A DNA stretch of 64,000 bases from Terebella lapidaria (taxonomy: Eukaryota > Annelida > Polychaeta > Terebellida > Terebellidae): assembly GCA_949152475.1 (NCBI GenBank), contig OX424564.1:32672165-32736164 (forward strand). Direction: 5' to 3'. This document shows positions 1 through 11,100 of the stretch, piece by piece. Below the pieces are notes generated by a model that saw nothing but the letters and a program-made list of their open reading frames with translations, searched no databases and was not told the DNA's origin. How positions within the stretch are numbered: the stretch's first letter is position 1; each line of letters starts with the position of its first letter. The position numbers were made by a program, and so were the translations under genes.

Positions 1-58
1 TTCCAAAAAATAAAGTATGATATTATGTTGTATTTATCAACGAAAACACGTTAAACAG

Positions 59-561
59 CTAGTATGGTCGGAGACGCGCGAGATTGGCTGTTCCAAGGCC
101 GAGTGTGGGAGGCTGGTCAATGGACAGAACAGCCGCATCATCTACAGAGACAACACTTACTTCGTCTGCTACTACTGGCCAGGGTTGGTTCTAACATGCC
201 TAATAAACTCTAGCTATATTTGACTATGTGTCATACTTTTTGCATAAATCTGCAAACCAATGTATTATTCTTTACAGTATACATTATCAACATAAATGGA
301 ATAAATTTATGACGTGTACATATGCCCATGTTATGAGATCATGCACTGCAATACAAACACCCCTAAAATCCAATGTATATTAAGTGCTTGTACAATGTTG
401 TGTTTCACAAATTACACTAAAATAAAATCACGCAACTATCTCGCCTCGCCTCCGGGTCGGCAGTCCAGAGGGAAGAAGTCCGGGCCGGCCGTACGAGAAA
501 GGTGCCCCGTGTACACGGTGTCGTCGGCAGGTCGGACCGTGTGAGGAACAACTGTGTCCGG
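59..561 (+). CDS. CAP domain 1, C-terminal part (exons 59-183 and 464-561)
   Basis: Exon 59-183 follows an acceptor ending AAACAG and reads LVWSETREIGCSKAEC...YFVCYYWPG. This is the last conserved block of a CAP domain (consensus QVVW-x-GC-x-C...VCxYxPxGN). Its donor at 184 leaves two bases (GG) that are completed by T at 464, giving Gly. Exon 464-561 reads PEGRSPGRPYEKGAPC followed by a CxxC...C...LC pattern, the Cys-rich tail that often follows CAP domains, and ends in phase 1 before GTGAGT. Earlier parts of this domain must lie upstream of the window. In the position of the usual consensus HYTQVVW this copy has QLVW. Confidence 0.85.
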
Positions 562-2098
562 GTGAGTCGAGGCATCCCGGGGGGGAAATCAGAATCAGTA
601 GTTTAATATACGATTGTTGGTGGTGACCATAACTTCGTTGACCGATAACAAGTTCAGGTTTCGTTGGGATTTGGGAAGTTAACAGTTTTACTGCCCACAT
701 CGGAATAGGACATATTCTGTTGTATTCGTAAAACATTAAAAGACACATAATTCAAAGTTACCAAATCCCAATAAGCAAAAGTACGTTAAACGACCAGTGC
801 TGCAAGCTAGAGTACGTATATGCGGGGCAGGAAAAGTTCAGGCCACTCTTTTCACAGCGCGTTATTTGCATACTAAGACACTGTATTTTCATGATCGGTT
901 TGCGATGTATCACTAATTTACCATGCTTACCAATTATGGTTGATACCCAGCCCCTGATGTTTTGGACGACCTGTTTCCATCGTCAACTGTGCCAACGATA
1001 CCGACATCTACTTTACGACCGCCACTCGAAGAATTCCAAATCGAGCGCGTGGTCGCGATCCACAACGAGTTGCGAGGCCAACAGGGCGCGGCAGACATGT
1101 ACCAACTGGTGAAACTTATATATATATCAGAAATACATAAATGGGTCTCACGTTTTTCTATTCATATTCGATAATTCGATGCAAAATGTATGAAGTACAA
1201 AACAAAATGTACAAAACAAAATGTACAAAGATTGGTAAAGCTGCATTTCGACAATATAGATTTCTGTTATATTCGAATTGTATCAAGTATGAAATCAGAG
1301 AACAATAGTATCGGTGTGAGATACTAAAATAAATAAATACAGTTTGAAGTAAGACTCGTGTAGATTTATCACAAATATTCCACATTTATAAGACGTTTCT
1401 TCTCTTCCATTCAGGAGTGGAACCCGCAGTTAGCTGACGCTGCGACCACGTGGGTAGACGCCTGTGTGTGGGGCAGGAAAACACCCGAGTCCGTCAGTCG
1501 CCTCTTCCCGTACGACAACATTGGCGTCAACATCTTCCAGTCGAAGTCTGATGCAAGGTTCAGACAGATCATTGAAACCACGTGGTTTGGACAGGGGGAT
1601 TCCTACAACGTCATCAGTGGGGACTGCTCCGCAGAAACTTGTACGGATTATTTCCAGGTAACGAATTTGTTGAGTGCAATAAATTTGAAACAAAGATCAT
1701 ATTGTCTTCTTAACCCTCGCCCAGGAGTTATTTTTAGAAAATAATAATCAATAATTCACAGCCAGTATATAGTATTCTTTGAACAAAATATCATGATTCG
1801 GTACAGAGTAGGCCTTACTTTGAATGTTCGATGATGACCTAACTACTAATGTAATAATGAATAAGAAATTATTGCATTTATTCTGGTTAATATATTCGAA
1901 GTGGATGAAAGCTAGTCTATCGCGTGCATCTTACAGTTAACGTTGTATCATGCAGATGGTGTGGGCGGAGTCTCACCAGATTGGCTGTTCTCAGAGACGA
2001 TGTGGCCGCCTATTGGACAGAGATAGTGACGTCACGATTAGGGGTGCTACTTATTTCGTCTGCTACTACTGGCCGGGGTACAGAACAACAACCAAAAC

Positions 2099-2135
<37 letters not shown>

Positions 2136-5100
2136 ACCAACAGCAACAACAACACAAACAACAAGAACATGAATTGTAATATGAACGAAAGAAGGCAGCA
2201 AAACAAACAAATATTTATTTGATACGCGTGTACAAATTTTCAGTGCAAACTTGACCGAGCCTAGAAGTCCATTCAGCCCTGGTGTGGCCTGTAGTCAGTG
2301 TGGTCCGGGCGGCGAATGTATCGGCGGCCAGCTCTGTCCCGGTCTGTATGATATAGTAACACAAATATGATACTAATATATCAACATCAACTGAATGGAT
2401 ATATACATGGACGCTTAATTTAAAATGTATTGCTAGACTATACGTCATGAATTATGTGAATATTATGAGTTTTGTGATGGTACAGCACCTGAGCTGAGTT
2501 ACGAGGTGACGACGACCACCCCGCCGACCACTCGAGTCACCCTGCGACCTCCCATAGAAATGGTCCAGATACAAAGGGTTCTGGATCTACACAACGAGTA
2601 TAGACGCGGGGTCGGGGCGGCGGATATGTACCAACTTGTACGTCTTATGTGCGGCCTATGAAATACAATAACAATGTCCTGAATTCATACCTTGTTGTGA
2701 ATTGATCCATAAATATATTCGTACTTGCAAAATCCAACAGCTGAGTATTTCTGATCGGAATGAAATAATGAAAACAACACTTTCTATGATACAGTTGGAC
2801 ATGCACATGATGTTATTTCAAATACCATAAAATAATCAATTGCTTTCTTGATAACCTAACATTCTATGAATGTTTTAGTAACTGATTGTATAATAATATT
2901 TTATCTGAAGTGTCCAAATTTTGGCAAAAAATCCGTTGGTACTTCCGGCTTGTTACAACCTGACCAAGTATGAGAGTAGACTATAGTAACACACCCTGAC
3001 AAAATTATCACCGCATTCCCGAGGTCAATGTCATATATTCAATCTATATGATCAAAGGTTTGGAGTGACGAATTAGCAGATTTAGCAACACTGTGGGTCG
3101 ACGGCTGTCGATTTGCAAAGGGCGTTCCCGCAGAGAATACCCATAATCCTCTTGGGCAAAACATCATCCGGGGATCTGCGTTGTCCTTCCGGGACGCCTT
3201 GACCACGTGGTTTCAAGAGGGCGTCAACTACGACTATTTAGCTAACACATGTTCGGCAAATAGTTGTGACAATTACTTGCAGGTTTGTGCAACGTGGTAT
3301 GACATTCAACATTTTTGCCAAATATCTCATTTTGAAATATATCAATAGTCAGCTATAAAAAGTCATATATCCTACATTCACCTTTTTGGCTTTTTCGCAA
3401 ATATTCCGATCTTGGGTTCAAACCAAATTACTGTACATGTAGGCCTACAACTATGCAATTAATTACATTACGAAACTCTTGTACACGCTCTTGTACGCAG
3501 CTGGTACACGCGAGTACCCAGTACGTGGGGTGTTCCAGGACCGAGTGTACTCGATTGCTGGACGTGGCTGAGAGTCGAGTGTACAGAGACCATAAATACT
3601 TCGTCTGCTACTACTCACCCGGGTCCGTCTCCATTGAAACCGATAAATATATATTTCTCACGCTAGAGTGGGATATTTACTGTATCTTAGGATTTTCCAA
3701 TGCACATGAGTTTGATCGTTTTTTAGGGTTAATATATATATAGCTTGGGAAACTTTTAGAAGACCAATTACAGAAAGTTTCGCCACAATAATCCCATAGC
3801 ATAGTCCAACTCATGTATGTCGAAAAGAACAAATTATTTTTCACGTTACCACATCGATTTCATAGGTTGGTGGAGAGTTCGGATTCACCTTACACTTTAG
3901 GAATGCCCTGTTCCCTCTGTGACGTCACTGATAATTCACCATGTGTCAACGGGCTCTGCACCGGTTTGTCTCCTTTCGCCTTATATGCCTACATTTTATA
4001 ATCAATTTTCGTAACTTCAGATAAATACATTTTATAAGCCAATGCTATTCACAGTGGACATATGTCAATATATATTCAGTATGTACACATATACCTGTAC
4101 AAATAGGCCTGTTACCCATGTCTTTGCGAATGACATTGTTTTGTTCTGACCATACATAGGTATGTTTGACTCTATATATCATTGTGTGTATTCCACCATG
4201 ATACTTTTGTTTCTTGCCTGATATTCACGTCTATATTTACAGCAAGCAACACAAGTTCACCAACAGATGGCACGACCACAGTGAGAGTGACGTCACCAGT
4301 CGTCACTTCCGGCATTGAACCGACCACGACAAGAGTTCAAACATCGGCGAAAACCACCACACTATCTACGCCGACGTCGGGTGGAACAACTACTGTCGTT
4401 ATTCCGACTACGACATATGAAGCCATAACGACGAGACGCCCAACAACAGCACAAACAACAACAATGGAACCCACTGACCCGAAGACAACCACCAGTATCC
4501 CGCAAACCACATCCGTTGTAACAACGCGACGCATGATGACGTCATCAGCAGGAGAAACGACAACTATCCAAGCGTCCACTGCGCCGGATGTGACGACTAC
4601 TGTTGCAGACGAGCAAACGACTTCCTTTAAAGTTTCAAAGTCATCGTCCACCCCGAAACTAACAACTTCCACAGTACAACCGTCAACTACTATGAGATTG
4701 TCAACATCCACCTCACCGAAAACAAAAACAAAAGCAACGACCACAATAAACCCGACAACTTCAGAGGAAATGCCAGAATTCACTGCGTCCGTTTACACAA
4801 CATCGCTGTCGTCTGATACGACTTCCAGAACGCTTGAAACGACCGCTGTAGAAACAACTACGGAAAGTGGAGATGGTATCACAACGAACGACCCACGTGT
4901 TCTGTGTGACTTGGCATCCTGCCAAAATGGCGGCACTCTGTTCCACATTGACGATACTGATTGCGCATGCGCATGTCCTGAAGCATGGCAGGGTATCACT
5001 TGTTCAGGTATTTCAGAATCATGGGTAATGGCGTTCTCTCTAAAATGAAATGATTTATTTAATTAAGCATGTATATAAATGTCTCCTTCATTTTCCAACA

Positions 5101-8001
5101 GAATCGATGGTTCAGATACAGAATGGAGCTCTAGTAACAATTGAGATGAGCACACCAACTGTAAGCGAGGAACAATTAATCATTCCACGCAAATTTAGTT
5201 ATGCGAAGCGTGATATGACTTATTCGCTACATTGTAACCCTACATGTGTATGAAATTTACCATGTCTTTTCGCAGTGGTCTCTTATTTGGGAGGTGATCC
5301 AGGAGGAAGCAGCGGCGGGAATCAACAGAATTTGTAACAATGACCCCGCGCGGTGCTGTGGGGAATACCGTGAAAGGTCTGACCCCCTTTTGCGTCGCTG
5401 AAATCTTTTGTTTGTTTTCACTGGGGTGCGAGGGTACAACATGTTGGCCAAGAAACATCCTATTATTTTATAATTACTGCGATGATACTTCATAAATTGG
5501 TTCTAGCCAGTCGACTCACTTCAAAGTCTCTACCTCACAGAGCCTCTGACCCTCGCGACAGTACGTTTGTTACCATGGATACGATTCACTACGGGGCCGG
5601 GTACCCCCAAGAGCACCTGTCTGCCCGGGGCAACACTAACCTGGTGGTCTTGGTATATGCGGCGGTGGTGGAGTCGAACACTTTGTGCAAGTCCACACCA
5701 GTCGCAGCACAAAGTGCTGAGATAGAAGGGGGAACGGGCGGTATGTGTTTTAAGATATTATTCGATTAATTTGAAAAAAATATTTTTAGGTCACCGTACC
5801 TTTGGTCCGACAACCTATAGCCGTGGCGTTGCGTCCGTCGTCCGTCGTCGTTCGTCTGCATTTTATCTCTAAAGTTTACGATGTCATCTTTCTGAAAGTT
5901 TGCACAAAATAGTCTAAAACTATTTCAAGAGGGCGGTACGTTTTTTTTTTTTTAATTTTCGGGGTTTTTTTTCAAAATGGCGGCCACTTATGACGAAGAA
6001 GGTCAATTTTGGAATTTCATGATCGTTTTCTCAAAATCTGTTCAACTTGTATTTGATGCATAATTTTGGCACACGCTTGGCTCAAATGGGACTTTCCCAT
6101 GTTAAATTATCCTATGCTTTATAATGGAACACATTGTTCCTAATATCTCACTTAATATTGGGAAGAGATTAGGAATCAATTGTGGACATATAGGAAATGA
6201 TATATTTTGTATATTCTCGTGACCTTGAGTTTGTCTTTTGACCTCATTTCAAGGTCATAGCACAAAATGGCTAATATCTCGGTTATTATTGACTTTACAG
6301 CTTAGGAATCCATGGCGAACATATAGGAAATGATATATGTTGAATATTCTCGTGACCTTGAATTTGACATTTGACCTCATTTCAAAGGTCAGAGAACAAA
6401 ATTGTTGATATCTCGCTTATTATTGACTTTACAGCTTAGAAATTAATTGTTGACATATAGGAAGTGCTATATGTTTAATATTATCATGACCTCGAACTTG
6501 ACCTTTGACCTCATTTTCAACGTCAGAGCACAAAATGGCTAATATCCGATTATTATCGACTTTATAGTTAAGAAATCCATTGTGGACATATAGGAAAAGA
6601 TTATGTTGAATATTCTCATGACCTTGAATTTGACCTTGACCTCATTTTCACGGTCACAGGCAAAAAGGCTAATATCTCGTTTATTATCTACTTTACAATT
6701 TGGAAATCAATTGTGGACATATAGGAAAAGATTATGTTGAATATTCTGATTCGATTTGACCTTTGACTTATTTTCAAGGCCACATGACAAAACTGGTAAT
6801 ATCTCATGTATCACTGAATTCACAGATCAGGAATTAATTGTGGATATGATATATGGTGAATATTCTTGTATCCTTGAATTTGACCAGTGACCTTGTTTTT
6901 AAAGGTGGCTAACAATGGCTAATATCTTAAATATAACACATATATTGTCCGTTAACCCTTCTCTAGCCCTTGGGCTAATTATAATGCATTTATCAGCCAT
7001 TCATCAAAAACTTCATTGTGTTAATCTCCCTAATTTCATTATATGTAATAAACGAAAACACTTTTTATACTATTATCACTCATTTCAGTGCATTACGTTC
7101 CACAAGACACGATGCTTCAGGCTCTACAGTACGTCCGTCTAAACATGAACATTGCCATGGAAACGTGTTGTCTGGCGGGGTTGCTAAGCATTGAGCGGGG
7201 GGTCCCGGATTCCGAGCGGGGCCTCACGACTCCCTCCCCACCCTGGGTGCCGCCTCGGGGTGAAGAACGGGGGTGGGGTGCAGAAAAACGACAAAAAATC
7301 CGAACTGCCGTCTATACAGCGCTACCAACGATTGCCGCCATTATGGCCGCTTATGCCACTACAATCGCCGTCTGCTTTTCGCGGGCTTACAACGTTGAGT
7401 AAGGAAATCCACTTTCTTTTTTAGATATATTATAAAATACCTGCAAGTTTGGAAATTCATGAGATATATGTTAAAATCAATCGTCCATTTCAAAGTTCAT
7501 CGTTATTATTAGCAGATTCTTTTTACTTTCACCGAATATGTGATTATCTGTTTGCACATTTAGGCCTATGTTAATGGAAATTTTGTTATCGTTTGATTAG
7601 CCTAAATAAAATAGAAGCCATCCCATTAAAACGCGACAAAAATCATTTCAACATTGCGGCGCTCCCATGGAATAATAACAATATAGCCCAATCATACAAT
7701 TTATCACAACCAGTCACGATAGAATATGTTATTATCGATATAAATCAGGCCGAAGGGGCACTGGAGGAAGAAGAAATCGACCTCGGGTCCCCAGTCAGAG
7801 GCGAAATGGGAGGACGAGTCGCCCAAATTCTTCGCCAACAAGGGCAAGGAATCGACGCGGGGCATGACGTTGTTTAACATCGGCTACCGTTTCAACCCGG
7901 AAATGACGTTCGCCGGACGTGACGCAGCGGAAATGGAGCATAACAATCCATATCAGAGAGACTCAGCTGAGAAAATTGAAGATGACGATCTGCCAATTTA
8001 A
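59..8001 (+). CDS. Multi-CAP, mucin-like, EGF-like single-pass membrane protein gene (5' end outside window), overview
   Basis: Sixteen exons on the plus strand join into one frame: 59-183, 464-561, 951-1108, 1415-1657, 1956-2077, 2244-2341, 2486-2637, 3058-3282, 3501-3622, 3866-3963, 4243-5007, 5102-5160, 5276-5376, 5541-5740, 7089-7398 and 7749-8001. Every junction has GT-AG borders and matching phases, which is strong internal support. Order of parts: end of CAP domain 1, CAP domain 2, CAP domain 3, Thr-rich stretch, EGF-like domain, Cys-containing region, transmembrane helix, basic then acidic tail. CAP proteins are normally secreted single-domain proteins (CRISP, GLIPR, PI16, venom allergens). 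A membrane-anchored tandem array is unusual. Function is inferred only as a cell-surface adhesion or binding protein. The start codon and signal peptide are off-window. A transcript could change individual exon ends, especially in the last four exons. Confidence 0.85.
951..2341 (+). CDS. CAP domain 2 (exons 951-1108, 1415-1657, 1956-2077, 2244-2341)
   Basis: Exon 951-1108 gives a Ser/Thr/Pro linker, then IERVVAIHNELRGQQGAADMYQL, the first CAP helix with its HNxxR motif. Exon 1415-1657 gives EWNPQLADAATTWVDAC and NIGVNIF, equivalent to the WDxxLAxxAxxWAxxC and GENL regions. Exon 1956-2077 gives MVWAESHQIGCSQRRC and YFVCYYWPG. Exon 2244-2341 is the Cys-rich tail (VACSQCGPGGECIGGQLCPG). Phases run 1-0, 0-0, 0-2, 2-1. 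The glutamate of GENL is replaced by valine, and the histidine before TQVVW is replaced (DYFQMVW), so the canonical metal-binding cavity of CAP proteins looks incomplete. A CAA-repeat begins within 20 bases of the donor at 2078. Confidence 0.85.
2088..2160 (+). repeat. CAA-rich microsatellite in CAP intron
   Basis: A run of CAA triplets with minor interruptions lies in the intron directly after the exon ending at 2077. It starts within 20 bases of the donor site. It is read in frame only if the intron is retained, giving a polyglutamine or polyasparagine extension. Confidence 0.9.
2486..3963 (+). CDS. CAP domain 3 (exons 2486-2637, 3058-3282, 3501-3622, 3866-3963)
   Basis: The exon structure and phases are the same as CAP domain 2. 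Exon 2486-2637 begins with a TTTTPPTT linker and continues VQIQRVLDLHNEYRRGVGAADMYQL. Exon 3058-3282 gives VWSDELADLATLWVDGC, then GQNIIRGS at the GENL position and NYLQ at the end. Exon 3501-3622 gives LVHASTQYVGCSRTEC and YFVCYYSPG, with His replacing the usual Trp of VVW. Exon 3866-3963 gives YTLGMPCSLC...CVNGLC. GENL glutamate and HYTQ histidine are again absent, as in domain 2. The donor at 3623 (GTCCGT) is weak by eye but is supported by phase and by the parallel exon in the other two copies. Confidence 0.83.
4243..5007 (+). CDS. Thr-rich mucin-like stretch plus EGF-like domain (single exon)
   Basis: This 765-bp exon follows an acceptor at 4241-4242 and enters in phase 1 from the preceding Cys-rich tail. 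Roughly the first 210 codons are dominated by Thr, Ser and Pro (repeated TTT, TTS and TTR words), which is expected to be densely O-glycosylated and extended. The end reads VLCDLASCQNGGTLF, then DCACACPEAWQGITC: six cysteines in the pattern of a compact EGF-like domain (C-x4-C-xNGG-x-C-x-C-x-C-x8-C). The exon closes in phase 1 before GTATTT. The likely role is a stalk lifting the CAP array off the membrane. An open antisense frame over this exon is a by-product of its ACN-rich codons. Confidence 0.85.
5102..5740 (+). CDS. Cys-containing extracellular region of unknown fold (exons 5102-5160, 5276-5376, 5541-5740)
   Basis: The three exons join in frame. The first reads ESMVQIQNGALVTIEMSTPT. The second reads WSLIWEVIQEEAAAGINRIC and ends ARCCGEYRE with phase 2. 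The third completes the Arg codon and continues ASDPRDSTFVTMDTIHYGAG, then LVVLVYAAVV and LCKSTPVAAQ. The arrangement is strand, helix with a Cys, a CC pair, strand, GYP-type turn, strongly hydrophobic strand, helix. This looks like a small alpha/beta domain in the position where SEA-like domains often sit, but I do not recognise the family. The third exon's acceptor was chosen at 5540 because the stronger-looking TAG at 5508 leads to a stop in the required phase. Confidence 0.7.
5785..6130 (+). repeat. Dispersed repeat with CGTCCGTCGTCC motif in CAP intron
   Basis: This stretch opens with a GGTCACCGTACCTTTGG-type head, then CGTCCGTCGTCCGTCGTCG, later AAAATGGCGGCC and AATTTTGGCACACGC. Short tandem CGTCCGT words followed by AAAATGGCGGCC are typical of dispersed repeats in marine invertebrate genomes (established but family unnamed here). 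No coding capacity is seen. It directly precedes the minisatellite in the same intron, and the two may form a single element. Confidence 0.5.
6141..6925 (+). repeat. Minisatellite, about six 120-136 bp units, in the CAP intron
   Basis: Units begin near 6141, 6271, 6407, 6540, 6670 and 6797, each with AATATCTC-like starts, then TTATTATTGACTTTACAG, GTGGACATATAGGAAA, GAATATTCTCGTGACC, a TGACC-rich block and ending CACAAAATGGCT. Units are diverged and shorten towards the 3' end. Copies of TGACCT in direct repeat, for example at about 6503-6518, are a recurring part of each unit. The array fills most of the last long intron before the transmembrane exon. Confidence 0.85.
7089..7398 (+). CDS. Juxtamembrane segment and transmembrane helix exon
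   Basis: This exon follows the acceptor ATTTCAG and completes a Val codon split after 5740. It reads HYVPQDTMLQALQYVRLNMN, then a Cys pair, a Pro-rich patch (TTPSPPWVPP), and then about 24 hydrophobic residues (TAVYTALPTIAAIMAAYATT and on to CF) that fit a single transmembrane helix. It ends SRAYNV before the strong donor GTAAGG at 7399 in phase 2. Without splicing, the frame stops immediately (GAG TAA), so the donor overlaps a natural stop, and an unspliced form would encode a nearly tailless protein. An upstream donor GTACGT at 7130 is also in phase 2 and would skip the transmembrane helix, a possible secreted isoform. Confidence 0.7.
7749..8001 (+). CDS. Cytoplasmic tail exon with stop codon
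   Basis: The exon follows an AAATCAG acceptor in phase 2 and reads PKGHWRKKKSTSGPQSEAKW, continues through ESTRGMTLFNIGYRFNPEMT, and ends DDDLPI before TAA at 7999-8001. A basic cluster directly after the membrane helix fits the positive-inside rule for an inside-facing tail. The rest is rich in Lys, Glu and Asp, and contains NPYQ and YRF near the end, which could serve as Tyr-based sorting signals (inference). Stop and polyadenylation signals follow at close range, so this is the terminal exon. A different open frame over 7593-7877 is not supported by splice phase. Confidence 0.75.
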
Positions 8002-8099
8002 AAAGCTTTCTTCAATACAACATAAACTGTATTATAAATGCCAGTGTAAACCATATTAAGTGCCAGTATGTATGGAAACCCGATGAAGCGCTCAAAACG

Positions 8100-8139
8100 A
8101 ATAAATTTTTCTGAGCAAATATGCATTAACATCAATAAA
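8100..8139 (+). promoter_or_regulatory. Tandem polyadenylation signals of the CAP gene
   Basis: AATAAA occurs at 8100-8105 and again at 8134-8139, about 100-140 bases after the stop codon. This is the usual distance for a short 3' UTR, so transcript ends are expected around 8120-8170. Confidence 0.6.
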
Positions 8140-11100
8140 ATTTATATTTGAAAATTTGCAACTAAATTTTTCTTCCTGATATGGGAAAGTTGAGGCATGA
8201 TACATGGTACGTATGACGATATACCAATCCCTAAAAAACATGGTAAAATAGTTATTCGCGGTACTCTACTGCAGAAATCTCCTGGATATTACGTGTTCAG
8301 GTTACAATGTACTTTCTTTTAAATCATAATGTCACCGAGAACGTGGTACGAGTTCTAAATCCCTGTGAGTTGTCCTTATTTGAGAGAGAATTGTTGCATC
8401 ATGACGCACATTAATAACGCTATTGTCATAACCGTATCCGACTGTTTACACAATTATAGTTACATGTAGTGTTCTGGCGCGGCAAAACGTGACTTTTTCG
8501 CATTAAATCATGAACTGTGTATTTACGTTTAATCCTGCTCGTAGATAAGTCACGATTTCTCCCCTGCAAAATTAGTTTTCATTATCAGTGGTAATTTGAT
8601 ATGCAAACTTTAATGTTAGTTTCAAATTATGAACCCGTCACGACTTGAAATGGTACAATCGCTGTTTGTTGCTTGAAATCAACACGACCGTTCATCAAAC
8701 CTAAGGTCGTTAATAAAGAGGTCATAATAATATTCATTTTGTTATACGATACGTAGGCCAGCAAGATGTCTATTTACGTGCATTTGCTATGAGAAAATTA
8801 AAATCAAGTCCGCGATGACCATTGGAGATTGTATTATGAAACGGGTTTAATCACGTATTAAATCATTGTTCGTTAATTGATTCGTCTAGTGAAGAATTGA
8901 GACGTGAGTTGGAAAAATGACCCTCCCATGTGATTCAGTCAATTAATTCACACGATGGTCTAACGTTACTTGTATTCCAATTCGTTATTATGAATTACGT
9001 ACAAACTGTAATTTTAGAGTATTGCCCAATGCAATAGGCTGTATACTAATAGCTTATTTTCTTGTTTGCATCTAAATACGTTCAGAACACTATCAATCAG
9101 ATAATTTCATGTCGTCAAACTTCCCTAATCCCATGAAAATCATCTGATATACTAGTATTTGTTTTCCCCAAGTGCATTTGACGTAACTACACATAATCTA
9201 AAACAGGCTGGTTATCAGTTTCAACGCTATGGCCCAAGCTTTCTACATATTCATTTAATTACGAAGCAAATGAGCCCTTAATGCTTTATACACGTTTTTA
9301 GATTGCCCATTCGCAATATCAATGAATATATTCATGACGTGGTGTTTTAGTTGCCATAACGAATCGTTCGATGTTTTTAATAAGTCTTGTCGGTCCGTTT
9401 CCACTAAGTGGGCCAAATTGGTGAAATCGCCAATTTCGACCAGCGGAAATTCTCATTTGTAAATTTAATGGTGAATTAGGCTGTTTCTGCGTGAAAAAGG
9501 GGGCCAGTTGCAAACGTAATTGTGGCTTCTGGAGAATAGCGGGGAATATTGTTCTGATTTTTCTTGTCATTTTTGCAGATTATCGAGATATCTCGGTTTC
9601 TGAATGAAAACAAATTCCTGATGCTATTTGCAATTGAGTGGAGGGAGAAATGTGGAATGTGTCCATATTTGATTACCGCTTAATATAATTTGCCTATATT
9701 GGAGTCTTTCTGGTACATTACGAGACAATGAACTTTGTTTCCCCATTTCTTGAATTCGATTCCATGTATTTACGAATAACAACACATTGTTACTGTCTGA
9801 TCAAGCTGTAATTACGGGGAAGTTGAAGGCACGTTTCCTGGAAGTCCCCATAACTACTGGTATTTCCATCGACTGAGTTATTAATTTTCTCCTATCTTTG
9901 TCTTCCTTACTTTCAAATGTCTCACGCCAGGAATAATAATTAAATAGTATTCAGTTGAGCATGTTACTCAATAATTAGTACTGTTGTACATGGATTTCAA
10001 ACTGGGTTGTTTTTGTTGAGTGACCTGTGCGGTGCTGCCACCTGATTTTCCAGTCTGGAACTACACTAAACTAAAGATCTTCAGCGTCAGGCAGCCGAAA
10101 AGACACTGACCAATCACAGAGAATACCTGCCAGACAGAGAATTTACTTCCAGCTTTTGGGGAAGATTGCGAAAATACAACGGATTGTCATACGCACACAG
10201 AGTGCAACTGTAAGTAATGAAGAAACGGAAATGGTGCATCACTATGATATCCCTATTTCAATATATACCGATACATGCAATGAGATAATTGAACAGAAAT
10301 GAGCATGATCTCATTAATGAGATAATTAAACAATTCCATCTCGAAATAGAGACAAAAACCCTCACACACTACTAGGCAACAGTCTTGCTCGCAATAAAAA
10401 ATATCTGTATTCCAGAAAACAAAATAATTTACTGGAGTAACTAACTGGTCAATAACAATTTATAACCTCTACCACCCACCGCCCTGCCCCTCATCCGGAG
10501 CGTTTCCTATCACACACGCGGCACCCGTCATGAAATACCAGTCGCATTTTCCTCCAAAACTTGAGAAAAAAGGGCTGCTAGAAAAAAAGCATAAAGATGT
10601 TCATTGACAATTTGCTAATCTGATGTGTTTTTCTACACAAACTAGAACAAAGAATTAAACAGCTATATGATACAATCTGAATTAGAGAAGTTCGATCTTG
10701 ATTCATGACTAGTGTCTGACAAAATGCTGCATGGGAAAAAGGTACTCAAAGGACAAAAACAGAATCAGTGATTTTCGGAGCTGGTAACTTCGTATGTTCA
10801 CTATCCAGGTTTACCTTAAGTCATTACATTACAACACTATAAAGTTGAATTTCACTCGCCACGCAATTAATAGCATACGTGGCTAAAACTTGTAATAGTG
10901 CCTTTTCCTTACAAACTGACTGCACTAGTTTGCAAGTCAAGTGAGTCAACTTTTAGAATAAAAAAGTGAAACAGACAAAAACTCTAGATGTATTAAGTTG
11001 CCCTCAGTCGTGAGATTACAAAATCAAATAGGTTTATCTCCGGCCGCGTCAGATTTCCCGATCGCCTGCATTAGCTGGACAAGGCCCCTGCCTTCAAAAG

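Noticed and set aside
4337..4783. 148-codon Val-rich minus-strand frame
   Set aside because: It is the reverse reading of the ACN-rich Thr codons of the mucin-like exon.
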